36,051 nucleotides of DNA, from positions 1 to 36,051 of the forward strand of contig JACUUQ010000007.1 in NCBI GenBank assembly GCA_014859175.1, read 5' to 3'. The translations under genes were made by a program, and so were the position numbers. Each line of letters begins with the position of its first letter. Position 1 is the first letter of the stretch. Below are positions 9,546 to 20,997 of the stretch, in pieces. The stretch is from Lutibacter sp. (GTDB lineage: Bacteria > Bacteroidota > Bacteroidia > Flavobacteriales > Flavobacteriaceae). The notes under the pieces were generated by a model. The model saw only the letters and a list, made by a program, of their open reading frames with translations, had not been told where the DNA came from and ran no database searches.

Positions 9546-12395
9546 TTATTTGTTCAAATACATCTTTCTGCGTGAGTACAATTCATAAAACTGGTCATCT
9601 TTTAAACTGTCGATAAACAAAATGCTTTCCCCGGTGGATTTCATTTCCGGACCTAATTTTTTATCCACATTCGAGAATTTATTGAAAGAAAATACCGGTT
9701 GTTTAATGGCGTAGCCATCCAATTTCGGATTAAATTTAAAATCCTTCACTTTATTTGCACCCAACATTACTTTTGTGGCGTAATTTACATAAGGTTCTTG
9801 ATACGCTTTTGAAATAAATGGCACCGTACGGGAAGCTCTTGGATTGGCTTCAATGATGTAAACAATATCATCTTTAATGGCAAACTGAATATTTATCAAC
9901 CCAACGGTTCGTAAAGCCAAGGCGATTTTTTTTGTATGGTCTTTAATTTGCTGCATCACAAATTCGCCCAAATTAAACGGCGGCAAAGTGGCGTTTGAAT
10001 CTCCGGAATGCACGCCACAAGGCTCAATATGTTCCATAATGCCAATAATATAAACGTCTTCCCCATCACAAATTGCATCAGCTTCCGCTTCAATGGCACC
10101 GTCCAAATAATGATCCAACAGCAACATATTGTTCGGAATTTTACGCAATAAATCAACAACATGTTTTTCCAGTTCTTCTTTATTAATCACAATTTTCATT
10201 CCTTGTCCGCCCAAAACGTAAGAAGGACGCACCAAAATTGGGAAATCTAAATTATCGGCAATTGCGGCAGCTTCATCAGCCGTAGTCGCAGTTCCATATT
10301 GTGGAAATGGGATATCTAAATCCATCAGCAACTCAGAAAAACGTTTTCTGTCTTCTGCTAAATCAAGCGCGTCAAAACTGGTTCCAATAATTTTAACGCC
10401 CCATTTACTTAATTTTTCAGCCAACTTCAAAGCTGTTTGCCCGCCCAACTGAACGATAACCCCTTCTGGTTTTTCAAGCTGAATAATGTCATAAATATGT
10501 TCCCAAAATACCGGTTCAAAATACAATTTGTCGGCCGTGTCAAAATCGGTCGAAACTGTTTCCGGGTTACAGTTAATCATAATGGTTTCATAACCCAATT
10601 CTTTCGCGGCCAAAACGCCGTGCACACAGCAATAATCAAACTCAATTCCCTGCCCTATTCTGTTTGGACCAGAACCCAGCACCACAATTTTTTTCTTGTT
10701 GGTGACCACACTTTCATTGTCGGCATAACTTCCGTTTTCGGTAATCATTTTATTTTCGAAAGTGGAATAATAATATGGTGTTTGCGCATTAAATTCAGCC
10801 GCGCAGGTATCCACCAATTTATAAACCCTATTGATATTTAATTCCTGTCTTTTGGCATAAACTTCACTTTCCCAACAGCCTAACATATGCGCAATTTGTC
10901 GGTCGGCAAAGCCTTTTTGTTTTGCTTCCAACAGCAAATCATAGGTTAATGTACTCAGTTTATGGGTGGAAATTTCATTTTCCAAGGCCAATAATTGCTC
11001 GTATTGCTTTAAAAACCAAACATCAATTTTGGTTATCTCATGGATTCTGCTCAACGGAATGCCAATTTGAAGTGCATCATAAATGATAAAAACCCGATCC
11101 CAGCTTGGGTAGGTTAATTTCTCAATAATTGTATCATAATCTTTCTCTCCTTTTCCGTCGGCACCCAAACCGTTGCGTTTTATTTCTAAAGATTGCGTTG
11201 CCTTATGCAACGCTTCCTGAAACGAACGCCCAATCCCCATCACTTCTCCAACCGATTTCATTTGCAAACCCAACGTTCTGTCTGCGCCTTCAAATTTATC
11301 GAAATTCCATCGCGGTATTTTTACGATGACATAATCCAACGTTGGCTCAAATAATGCCGAAGTTGTTTTGGTAATTTGGTTATTTAATTCATCTAAATGA
11401 TAACCAATGGCCAGTTTTGCGGCAATTTTTGCAATAGGATAACCGGTTGCTTTTGAAGCCAAGGCAGATGAACGCGAGACCCGCGGATTGATTTCAATGG
11501 CGATAATATCTTCTTTTTCATCCGGACTTACAGCAAACTGCACATTACAGCCGCCGGCAAAATCGCCGATGGAACGCATCATCAAAATAGCCATATCACG
11601 CATTTTTTGATAAGTGGTATCGCTCAATGTCATGGCAGGCGCAACGGTGATTGAATCTCCCGTATGAATTCCCATCGGATCCATATTTTCAATGGTGCAA
11701 ATAATCACCACATTGTCATTTCTGTCGCGCAACAGCTCCAATTCATATTCTTTCCATCCCAGTAATGCTTTGTCAATAATCACTTCGTGAATTGGCGAAG
11801 CTTCCAAACCTCGACTTAACAATTCATCAAACTCTTCTTTTTTGTAAACTATTGAAGCACCAAAGCCACCTAAGGTAAAAGAAGGACGAATAACCAGCGG
11901 AAATCCGTATTCCTGCGCAATTTCTTTCCCTTTTAAAAATGAATTTGCGATGGTTGACGGCGCTTGTCCAATACCAATTTTATTCATCAACATTCTAAAT
12001 TGCTCACGATCCTCGGTAATATGAATGGCAGCAATGTCAACCCCAATAATATCAATATTAAAATCTTTCCAAATTCCTTTGTCATCTGCTTCAATACACA
12101 AATTCAACGCTGTTTGTCCGCCCATCGTAGGCAAAACCGCATCAATATTTGGATGATTATGTAAAATTTGAATGATTGATTTTGTGGTTAACGGCAACAA
12201 ATACACGTTATCGGCCAAAGACGGATCCGTCATAATGGTTGCCGGATTGGAATTGATAAGCGTCACTTCAATTCCTTCTTCTTTTAAAGATCTTATTGCT
12301 TGTGAGCCTGCATAATCAAATTCGCAAGCCTGGCCAATAATAATTGGCCCTGATCCAATGATTAAAATCGATTTAATGTTGTTGTTTTTTGGCAT
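9546..12395 (-). CDS. carB: Carbamoyl-phosphate synthase large subunit
   Basis: Two ATP-grasp halves: IGSGPIIIGQACEFDYAGSQA... and VLGSGPNRIGQGIEFDYCCVH...; 949 aa. Confidence 0.96.
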   Translation of the reverse strand: MPKNNNIKSILIIGSGPIIIGQACEFDYAGSQAIRSLKEEGIEVTLINSNPATIMTDPSLADNVYLLPLTTKSIIQILHNHPNIDAVLPTMGGQTALNLCIEADDKGIWKDFNIDIIGVDIAAIHITEDREQFRMLMNKIGIGQAPSTIANSFLKGKEIAQEYGFPLVIRPSFTLGGFGASIVYKKEEFDELLSRGLEASPIHEVIIDKALLGWKEYELELLRDRNDNVVIICTIENMDPMGIHTGDSITVAPAMTLSDTTYQKMRDMAILMMRSIGDFAGGCNVQFAVSPDEKEDIIAIEINPRVSRSSALASKATGYPIAKIAAKLAIGYHLDELNNQITKTTSALFEPTLDYVIVKIPRWNFDKFEGADRTLGLQMKSVGEVMGIGRSFQEALHKATQSLEIKRNGLGADGKGEKDYDTIIEKLTYPSWDRVFIIYDALQIGIPLSRIHEITKIDVWFLKQYEQLLALENEISTHKLSTLTYDLLLEAKQKGFADRQIAHMLGCWESEVYAKRQELNINRVYKLVDTCAAEFNAQTPYYYSTFENKMITENGSYADNESVVTNKKKIVVLGSGPNRIGQGIEFDYCCVHGVLAAKELGYETIMINCNPETVSTDFDTADKLYFEPVFWEHIYDIIQLEKPEGVIVQLGGQTALKLAEKLSKWGVKIIGTSFDALDLAEDRKRFSELLMDLDIPFPQYGTATTADEAAAIADNLDFPILVRPSYVLGGQGMKIVINKEELEKHVVDLLRKIPNNMLLLDHYLDGAIEAEADAICDGEDVYIIGIMEHIEPCGVHSGDSNATLPPFNLGEFVMQQIKDHTKKIALALRTVGLINIQFAIKDDIVYIIEANPRASRTVPFISKAYQEPYVNYATKVMLGANKVKDFKFNPKLDGYAIKQPVFSFNKFSNVDKKLGPEMKSTGESILFIDSLKDDQFYELYSRRKMYLNK

Positions 12396-12488
12396 TTTTT
12401 AAATATAAAATAGTAAGGTGTAAATATCTATAAAATTCGTTTTAATGGCTGAAATAGTTTTCAAAACTTATTAATAGTTCAAAAAAAA

Positions 12489-12510
12489 GGTGTTACTAAA
12501 AAGTAACACC
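12489..12510 (-). terminator. Rho-independent terminator of rpmH
   Basis: ggtgttact-aaaa-agtaacacc hairpin followed on the minus strand by T8. Confidence 0.85.
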
Positions 12511-12533
12511 CCATATATAAAACTACTGTCTCA

Positions 12534-12695
12534 TTATTTTTTTGGTCTCGGATCAGAAGATACACTGATTCTTTTTCTTCCTTTAGCCCTTCTTCTTGCC
12601 AACACTTTTCTTCCTGTTGCACTAGCCATACGTTCTCTAAAACCGTGCTTATTTCTTCTTTTTCTTTTTGATGGCTGATATGTTCTTTTACTCAT
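12534..12695 (-). CDS. rpmH: 50S ribosomal protein L34
   Basis: Manual translation: [53 protein letters not shown] (53 aa). Below the ORF-track length cutoff. Confidence 0.97.
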   Translation of the reverse strand: MSKRTYQPSKRKRRNKHGFRERMASATGRKVLARRRAKGRKRISVSSDPRPKK

Positions 12696-12766
12696 TACAA
12701 ATATCTTTAAAATAGTGGTTCTTCTGTTGTTGCTTTCTTTAGAATTCCTCTCCTCAAAAGCGTTGG

Positions 12767-12796
12767 CAAATATACAATTACTTTTGTTTTTAACAA
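12767..12796 (-). promoter_or_regulatory. rpmH promoter
   Basis: Reverse strand TTG-N19-TATATTTG. Confidence 0.7.
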
Positions 12797-12883
12797 ATAG
12801 AATCTAAAAAAAATAATATTTTTATTTTTTAGTCATAAATTGAAAAAAAACTTACTTTTATAAAAACTAAAATTACAAAAAAT

Positions 12884-13759
12884 ATGTACACCAAACCAAT
12901 GCTTAAAGAAGGAAGTTTAAAAGATCAAGTTATTGTTGTCACCGGTGGCGGCAGCGGTTTGGGTAAAGCCATGACCACTTATTTTTTAGAACTTGGCGCC
13001 CACGTTGTTATTACTTCCAGAAATATGGAGAAACTCGAAAAAGCCAAAATAGAATTAGAAGAAAAAACCGGAGGAACCGTTTTGGCAGTGCAATGCGATG
13101 TCAGAAATTATACAGAAGTTGAAGCTGTTTTGCAAGCAACGTTGGATAAATTCGGGAAAGTTGACGGACTTTTGAACAATGCCGCAGGAAATTTTATCAG
13201 TCCAACCGAACGCTTGTCGGCCAACGCTTTTGATACCGTAATTGACATTGTTTTAAAAGGAAGCAAAAATTGCACTTTAGCCTTTGGAAAACATTGGATC
13301 GACATTAAACAGCCGAAATCGACCATTTTAAATATTGTGACCACGTACGCTTGGACAGGTTCTGCTTATGTTGTGCCGTCCGCTACCGCAAAAGCCGGAG
13401 TGTTGGCAATGACGCGCTCTTTGGCCGTTGAATGGGCAAAATACGGAATTCGTTCAAACGCCATCGCTCCCGGCCCGTTTCCTACTGAAGGCGCCTGGGA
13501 CCGATTGCTTCCGGGAAATTTGAAAGATAAATTTGACATGAAAAAGAAAGTTCCGGTTGGTCGCGTTGGCGAACATCAGGAATTGGCGAATTTGGCCGCT
13601 TATTTAATGAGCGATTTTTCGGCATATATTAATGGAGAAGTAATTACCATTGATGGAGGAGAATGGTTAAAAGGCGCCGGAGAATTTAATATGTTGGAAG
13701 ATATTCCCAAAGAAATGTGGGATATGCTGGAAGCTATGATCCGAAGCAAAAAAAAGTAA
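12884..13759 (+). CDS. SDR family oxidoreductase (2,4-dienoyl-CoA reductase-like)
   Basis: VVTGGGSGLGKAMTTYF, LLNNAAGNF, SATAKAGVLAMTRSLAVEWAKYGIRSNAIAPGPFPTEGA. Confidence 0.88.
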   Translation: MYTKPMLKEGSLKDQVIVVTGGGSGLGKAMTTYFLELGAHVVITSRNMEKLEKAKIELEEKTGGTVLAVQCDVRNYTEVEAVLQATLDKFGKVDGLLNNAAGNFISPTERLSANAFDTVIDIVLKGSKNCTLAFGKHWIDIKQPKSTILNIVTTYAWTGSAYVVPSATAKAGVLAMTRSLAVEWAKYGIRSNAIAPGPFPTEGAWDRLLPGNLKDKFDMKKKVPVGRVGEHQELANLAAYLMSDFSAYINGEVITIDGGEWLKGAGEFNMLEDIPKEMWDMLEAMIRSKKK

Positions 13760-13779
13760 TTATTCTTTAAATTCAACTA

Positions 13780-13822
13780 AAAAACAAACCTTCAATTTTT
13801 TCCAAAAATTGAAGGTTTGTTT

Positions 13823-13824
<2 letters not shown>
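13780..13824 (+). terminator. Rho-independent terminator after the SDR gene
   Basis: aaaaacaaaccttcaa...ttgaaggtttgttttt long inverted repeat with T tail. Confidence 0.85.
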
Positions 13825-15497
<1,673 letters not shown>

Positions 15498-15589
15498 TAA
15501 GAAACCAAATTTAATTTACATTTAGTACATTTGTCGGACTTTTTAAATTCTAGAAAAAGTAATGCACAAATTGACATTTAATAATACCC

Positions 15590-17497
15590 ATGGAAGAAAA
15601 GAAATTTGACATTAATTCACTGATAGGTTTTGTTTTATTGGGAGCAATTATCTTATGGTGGATGTACAGCAATCAGCCAACCCTTGAAGAAAAACTGGAA
15701 GCAGAGAAAAACAAGATTGAAAACGTAGAAAAAACCACAGTTACTTCAACCTTAACGGATTCCACAAAAAAACCTGAAATAATAACCCAAGCAACCGATT
15801 CGCTTTCCTTGGTTAAAGCACAAGGTCAGTTGGGTGTTTTTGCTTATTCCGCAACGCTTCCTTCAGCAAAAGAAGATGGAGAAACTGTTTTGGAAAACGA
15901 TTTGCTTAAATTGGTTATTTCAAATAAGGGCGGACAAATTAAGGAAGCTTTATTAAAAAAATATGTGACTTATGATTCTTTGCCTTTATATATGGTAAAA
16001 GACAACAACGCCACTTTTAACATCAATTTTGGAACTTCCGATAACAGAACTTTAAACACAAAAGACTTATTTTTTGAGCCTACGCTTACCAAATCTGGAG
16101 GGAATCAAGTGCTTTCAATGAAATTAAAAGTTTCTGAAGGCAACTTTTTGGAATACCGCTATGTGATGAAACCAACTGAATACATGGTCGATTTCACGGT
16201 GCGTTCCCAAGGTTTAAGCGCTTCATTAGACACAAACAAACCAGTTACGTTGGATTATAGTTTGGAAGCTTTCAGAAAAGAGAAAAGCATCACCTATGAA
16301 AATCAGCAAACCGAAATGTATTATGAAAAAGGTGATGAAAAAATTGATTACTTATCAATAGGCGGTGAAGATGATGCGGAAGAAAAAGATGTGAATTGGG
16401 TTGCTTACAAACAGCATTTCTTCTCATCTATTTTAATTTCTGAGCAGGCTTTCTCAACAGCCAAATTAGCATCCAAAACTTTATTTATTGATGAAGATGT
16501 AGATACCACATTCACAAAAGGGTTTTATTTAAAAGCGCCGCTTGCATTGCAGGGAGGCGAATTTAATTACAATATGAATTGGTATATTGGACCAAATGAT
16601 TACCAAATTCTAAAAAAATACGACCGCAACATTAAAGAAATCGTAAATCTTGGCTGGGGAATTTTCGGCTATTTAAACCGATGGATTTTCATTCCGGTAT
16701 TTAACTTTTTACAACTATTCATTGGAAATTATGGATTAATTATTATTCTGCTGACTATTGTAGTCAGAATAATTATGTCTCCTTTGGTTTACAAATCGTA
16801 TGTTTCCAGCGCTAAAATGAAGGTTTTAAAACCGGAAATGGAAGACATCAACAAACGTTTGCCCGGAAAAGAAAATGCCATGAAACGTCAACAAGAAACC
16901 ATGGCGCTGCAAAGCAAAGCTGGTGTAAGTCCGCTTGCCGGTTGTATTCCTGCATTGTTGCAAATGCCTGTTTTCTTTGCCTTATTCCGCTTTTTCCCAT
17001 CGAATATAGATTTGCGCCAAAAAGGGTTTTTATGGGCTGATGACCTATCGGCATACGACTCTGTATTTGAGCTGCCGTTCAGGATTCCGATGTATGGATC
17101 TCACATAAGTTTATTTCCAATTTTAGCTTCGTTTGCTATTTTCTTCTATATGAAAATGAGCCAAAGTCAGCAAATGGGCATGCAACAACCGCAGCAAGAA
17201 GGAATGCCAGATATGCAAAAAATGATGAAAATGATGATGTATCTTTCACCGGTGATGATGTTGGTTTTCTTTAATATGTATGCGAGCAGTTTAAGTTTGT
17301 ACTATTTTGTTTCCAACTTATTAACCATCGTTATTATGCTGGTTATTAAGCATTTTATAATTGATGAAGAGAAAATTCACGCAAAAATTCAGGAAAATAA
17401 AAAGAAACCTAAAAAAGAAGGCAAGTTTCGCCAACGTTTAAATCAAGCAATGGCCCAAGCGCAAGAACAACAAGCGCAACAAAAGAAAAAGAGATAA
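15590..17497 (+). CDS. yidC: Membrane protein insertase YidC
   Basis: N-terminal TM and periplasmic domain; C-terminal NYGLIIILLTIVVRIIMSPLVYKSYVSSAKMKVLKPEM...GCIPALLQMPVFFALFRFFPS. Confidence 0.95.
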   Translation: MEEKKFDINSLIGFVLLGAIILWWMYSNQPTLEEKLEAEKNKIENVEKTTVTSTLTDSTKKPEIITQATDSLSLVKAQGQLGVFAYSATLPSAKEDGETVLENDLLKLVISNKGGQIKEALLKKYVTYDSLPLYMVKDNNATFNINFGTSDNRTLNTKDLFFEPTLTKSGGNQVLSMKLKVSEGNFLEYRYVMKPTEYMVDFTVRSQGLSASLDTNKPVTLDYSLEAFRKEKSITYENQQTEMYYEKGDEKIDYLSIGGEDDAEEKDVNWVAYKQHFFSSILISEQAFSTAKLASKTLFIDEDVDTTFTKGFYLKAPLALQGGEFNYNMNWYIGPNDYQILKKYDRNIKEIVNLGWGIFGYLNRWIFIPVFNFLQLFIGNYGLIIILLTIVVRIIMSPLVYKSYVSSAKMKVLKPEMEDINKRLPGKENAMKRQQETMALQSKAGVSPLAGCIPALLQMPVFFALFRFFPSNIDLRQKGFLWADDLSAYDSVFELPFRIPMYGSHISLFPILASFAIFFYMKMSQSQQMGMQQPQQEGMPDMQKMMKMMMYLSPVMMLVFFNMYASSLSLYYFVSNLLTIVIMLVIKHFIIDEEKIHAKIQENKKKPKKEGKFRQRLNQAMAQAQEQQAQQKKKR

Positions 17498-17516
17498 TAA
17501 GTAAAAAATTTTAAAT

Positions 17517-17556
17517 AAAAGCCCCAAGGAAAGTTTGTTTATTTGGGGACTTTTAT
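17517..17556 (+). terminator. Probable terminator after yidC
   Basis: aaaagccccaa...ttggggactttta hairpin followed by T-rich tract. Confidence 0.55.
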
Positions 17557-17599
17557 TTATCATTGAAAAAAATTAATAAAAATTAACCCCAACCCCCAA

Positions 17600-18040
17600 A
17601 TGTCTTTACTAAAAAGTAATTACATCATTTTAAAGGATTTTAATCTGTTAATCGAATGCCATTCGGGCAGTTTAGATTTAAAATCCTATATTAATTTTGT
17701 AAAAAGAACAACACTTGACCCCTTATTTTCTAAAAACATGAATTATCTTATCGATTTAAGCAATATTGTTTTTACAGCTTCAATTGATGACATTACAAAA
17801 TACAATACTTTTTCTGATGAAAATTTTACATCCCAAATAAAAAGAAAGGTTGCATTGGTAACCAACTCCCCAAACCAAATGGTTTTCACAACCTTATTTA
17901 AAACTGGCAACACCCAAAAGTTAAAAGAAATTGAAATTTTTTCAACGAAAGAAAGTGCATTAGAGTGGCTAAACAGCAGCCTTGACAAAAATGAAATTTT
18001 TAGTGTTTATAGCAGCCTAAAGGAGTATTCCTTAAAATAA
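17600..18040 (+). CDS. STAS/SpoIIAA-like hypothetical protein (paralog 1)
   Basis: 146-aa ORF similar over its whole length to the next ORF (LIECHSG..., EIFSTKESALEWLNSSLDKNEI). Confidence 0.75.
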   Translation: MSLLKSNYIILKDFNLLIECHSGSLDLKSYINFVKRTTLDPLFSKNMNYLIDLSNIVFTASIDDITKYNTFSDENFTSQIKRKVALVTNSPNQMVFTTLFKTGNTQKLKEIEIFSTKESALEWLNSSLDKNEIFSVYSSLKEYSLK

Positions 18041-18065
18041 AAGCAACATCTATAAAATTTGATCC

Positions 18066-18497
18066 ATGTCGGGACTGGTAAGTAATTATAAAATATTAAA
18101 GGAACAAAACCTTATTGTAGAGTGCCATTCGGGTATTTTAGACGCCGATTCATTTATAGCATTTAAGAAAAGCATCACTATAGATCCGTTGTTTTTGCCG
18201 AGTCTGCATTATTTTGTGCATTTAAAAAATGTGACTTTCAGCACAAATTTGGAGGATATTGCAAAATATACCAGTTTTTTGGAAGCAAATTCAAAGGTTT
18301 TTGGAAACAGGCGTGTTGCGCTTATTACGAACACGCCCAATCAAGTGGTTTCTACCACGATGTTTAAAATGATGCAACAAAACAAATCTCAGTCGGTTGA
18401 AATATTTTCAACAAATGAAAGCGCCTTGGAATGGCTTAACAGCAATCTCAACAAAAGCGAGATTCTTGCTATTTTGGCTGATTTAATGCATGCCTAA
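18066..18497 (+). CDS. STAS/SpoIIAA-like hypothetical protein (paralog 2)
   Basis: 143-aa ORF, tandem paralog of 17600-18040 (VECHSG..., EIFSTNESALEWLNSNLNKSEI). Confidence 0.75.
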   Translation: MSGLVSNYKILKEQNLIVECHSGILDADSFIAFKKSITIDPLFLPSLHYFVHLKNVTFSTNLEDIAKYTSFLEANSKVFGNRRVALITNTPNQVVSTTMFKMMQQNKSQSVEIFSTNESALEWLNSNLNKSEILAILADLMHA

Positions 18498-18552
18498 AAT
18501 AATCTTTTGGCTAACCGCTAAAAATAAAAACAATCTATCTATAATTCAAAAA

Positions 18553-18688
18553 ATCATTTGGGCGTTCCCCCCGAAAAGGCGGTCGGGTTTTTCACTGCAA
18601 TCCGTCTTTTGCGCAACGCGGCAATCTATTAAAAACATATTGACTAACAACGCGCAACGCCGGGATTTCCGTTTCACCCCCTAACGCA
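18553..18688 (+). repeat. Dispersed intergenic repeat, GGGCGTTCCCC...CCCCTAACGC family, copy 1
   Basis: atcatttgggcgttccccccgaaaaggcggtcgggtttttc ... cgggatttccgtttcaccccctaacgc; matched in opposite orientation at 32119-32223. Confidence 0.85.
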
Positions 18689-18746
18689 AATCACAACAAA
18701 AAATCAATTTCTGCTTAAATTAACAGCTTTTCTGAATTTTTAGAAT

Positions 18747-19703
18747 TTAACGCCTATTAATCAAAAAAGACAATACATTTTTTTCAATTCGGTGTATAAT
18801 ATTGCTCACATCCGATTTTACAAATTTTTCACCGATAATTTTTTCATACAATTCAATATATCTGTCTGATATTTCATTTATTTTTTCTTCGGTCATTTCC
18901 GGAATTTCTTGGCCTTTTAACCCCTGAAATCCGTTTGCTATTAACCACTGGCGCACAAATTCTTTAGACAGTTGTTTTTGGTCTTCGCCTTTATTTTGTC
19001 TTTCTTCATAGCCATCAGCATAAAAATAACGGGAAGAATCGGGTGTGTGAATTTCATCAATCAACACAATTTTACCGTCTTTGGTTTTACCGAATTCGTA
19101 TTTGGTGTCCACCAATATCAAACCGCGTTTTGCAGCAATTTCTGTTCCGCGTTGAAACAAAGCTCTGGTGTATTTTTCCAACACTTCATAATCTTCTTTT
19201 GAAACAATTCCCTTACTTAATATATTCTCTCTTGAAATATCTTCATCATGTTGTCCACCTTCAGCTTTTGTTGATGGCGTGATCATTGGTTCAGGAAACT
19301 TATCATTTTCCTTCATTCCCTCAGGCATTTCAACGCCGCATAAAACACGTTTTCCCAATTTATATTCACGTGCCGCGTGACCCGATAAATAACCGCGAAT
19401 CACCATTTCAACCTTAAAAGGATCACACAAATGACCCACCGCCACATTGGGATCAGGAATGGCAATAATCCAATTTGGCACAATATCTTTGGTGGCTTCC
19501 ATCATTTTGGCCGCAATCTGATTCAAAATTTGCCCTTTAAACGGAATTTGTTTTGGCATCACCACATCAAAAGCAGAAAGCCTGTCGGAGGCAACCATCA
19601 CCAAAATTTCATCATTAATATTGTAAACTTCTCTAACTTTCCCTCTGTAAAACGATTGTTGGTTTGGGAAATTAAATTCGGTGTTGTTAATTGTATTGCT
19701 CAT
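18747..19703 (-). CDS. purC: Phosphoribosylaminoimidazole-succinocarboxamide synthase
   Basis: [79 protein letters not shown]. Confidence 0.96.
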   Translation of the reverse strand: MSNTINNTEFNFPNQQSFYRGKVREVYNINDEILVMVASDRLSAFDVVMPKQIPFKGQILNQIAAKMMEATKDIVPNWIIAIPDPNVAVGHLCDPFKVEMVIRGYLSGHAAREYKLGKRVLCGVEMPEGMKENDKFPEPMITPSTKAEGGQHDEDISRENILSKGIVSKEDYEVLEKYTRALFQRGTEIAAKRGLILVDTKYEFGKTKDGKIVLIDEIHTPDSSRYFYADGYEERQNKGEDQKQLSKEFVRQWLIANGFQGLKGQEIPEMTEEKINEISDRYIELYEKIIGEKFVKSDVSNIIHRIEKNVLSFLINRR

Positions 19704-19712
19704 TGTTTATTT

Positions 19713-19736
19713 GTTTAATCGTTTAATCGTTTAAAT
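19713..19736. repeat. Short tandem repeat (gtttaatc)x2 + gtttaaat
   Basis: Direct reading upstream of purC. Confidence 0.7.
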
Positions 19737-19785
19737 GTGTATTCGTTAATTGTGGGATTATCATTGAACTTTTACTTCAAGAACA

Positions 19786-19803
19786 GACAGGTCGCGACCT
19801 GTC
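19786..19803. repeat. 18-bp perfect palindrome GACAGGTCGCGACCTGTC
   Basis: Direct reading; intergenic between phoH and purC. Confidence 0.85.
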
Positions 19804-19829
19804 CCTACTTTTAGCTTTTCCCCTTCAGG

Positions 19830-19850
19830 CCTGCCTGCCGGCAAGGCAGG
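19830..19850 (-). repeat. GC-rich inverted repeat cctgcctgccggcaaggcagg, possible terminator after phoH
   Basis: Near-palindrome just downstream of the phoH stop, followed on the minus strand by a less T-rich tract. Confidence 0.5.
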
Positions 19851-19863
19851 GGTTAAGGGCTTT

Positions 19864-20817
19864 TTATTCTTCTCTTTCTTCCAAATTTTTATAGGCCAAA
19901 ATAATGTCTTTCACCAGTCGGTGCCTGATAATATCTTTATCGTCAAAATGCACAAAAGCAATGCCTTCAATATCCTTAAGCGTATTCATGGCTTCTTTTA
20001 AACCCGATATCTGGCGTTTCGGCAAATCCACTTGTCCGGGATCGCCATTGATAATAAACTTTGCATTTTTCCCCATCCGCGTCAAAAACATTTTCATTTG
20101 GTTGTGGGTGGTGTTTTGCGCTTCGTCCAAAATCACAAAAGCATTGTCCAATGTGCGTCCGCGCATAAATGCCAACGGCGCAATTTGAATAATTTCTTTC
20201 TCCAAATAAGAATCCAATCTTTCATAAGGAATCATATCGCGCAAAGCATCATATAAAGGCTGCATATACGGATCTAATTTTTCTTTTAAATCGCCAGGCA
20301 GAAACCCTAAATTTTCACCCGATTCAACTGCCGGCCTCGTTAAAATAATTCTTCTTACTTCCTTTTCCTTCAATGCTTTAACAGCCAAAGCAACTGCCGT
20401 ATATGTTTTTCCGGTTCCGGCTGGGCCAACAGCAAAAAGCATATCATTTTTACCCATTTTTTCAACCATAACGCGTTGGTTGGCGGTTTGGGCTTTTATG
20501 AGCCTTCCACTCACGCCATGAACAAGAATGCCATCGGCAATAACTGTACTTTGATATGCGCTTCCGTTGGTTGTTAAAAGCCGCTCTATGCTATTTTCGT
20601 CTAATTTATTATAGCGCCCAAAATAAGAAATAATCATTTCCAGGCGTTTCTCAAATTCATCTAAAATTTCTGGTTCGCCATAAACTTTAAGTTCTGTGCC
20701 TCTGGCTACAATTTTAAGCTTCGGAAAATATTTTTGTAATAATTCTATATTGGAATTTTTATTGCCAAATAAGTCGTTTGGATGAATGTCGGTTAATACA
20801 ATAATGCGTTCGTTCAA
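19864..20817 (-). CDS. phoH: PhoH family protein (TTG start)
   Basis: GPAGTGKTYTAVALAVKALKEKEVRRIILTRPAVESGENLGFLPGDLKEKLDPYMQPLYDAL; FVILDEAQNTTHNQMKMFLTRMG. In-frame stop upstream and no ATG, so TTG start. Confidence 0.93.
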   Translation of the reverse strand: MNERIIVLTDIHPNDLFGNKNSNIELLQKYFPKLKIVARGTELKVYGEPEILDEFEKRLEMIISYFGRYNKLDENSIERLLTTNGSAYQSTVIADGILVHGVSGRLIKAQTANQRVMVEKMGKNDMLFAVGPAGTGKTYTAVALAVKALKEKEVRRIILTRPAVESGENLGFLPGDLKEKLDPYMQPLYDALRDMIPYERLDSYLEKEIIQIAPLAFMRGRTLDNAFVILDEAQNTTHNQMKMFLTRMGKNAKFIINGDPGQVDLPKRQISGLKEAMNTLKDIEGIAFVHFDDKDIIRHRLVKDIILAYKNLEEREE

Positions 20818-20997
20818 ATGATGAATGTGTTAAGTCTTATTAAAAAAATAGTCTTTCAATCAACAAATAATTGATTAGATTTGCATGGTAAATGTAGGAA
20901 AAATCAAATTACAAAAATTGAATTCCCGTAAATAAGTTTTAAACATTTTATTAAAAATTTGCTTTAATTTTCATCAAAAAATTCGCTTGTATTTTAT

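Noticed and set aside
10437-10841. 134-aa plus-strand ORF
   Set aside because: Lies antisense inside carB, a clearly coding gene; no family resemblance.
18490-18684. 64-aa ORF in the track as a real gene
   Set aside because: Almost entirely inside a dispersed intergenic repeat (18553-18688); low-complexity translation, no recognisable family.
20880-20997. SAM or other riboswitch upstream of the SAM hydrolase gene
   Set aside because: The leader is AT-rich and I see no conserved riboswitch core; only covariance search could change this.
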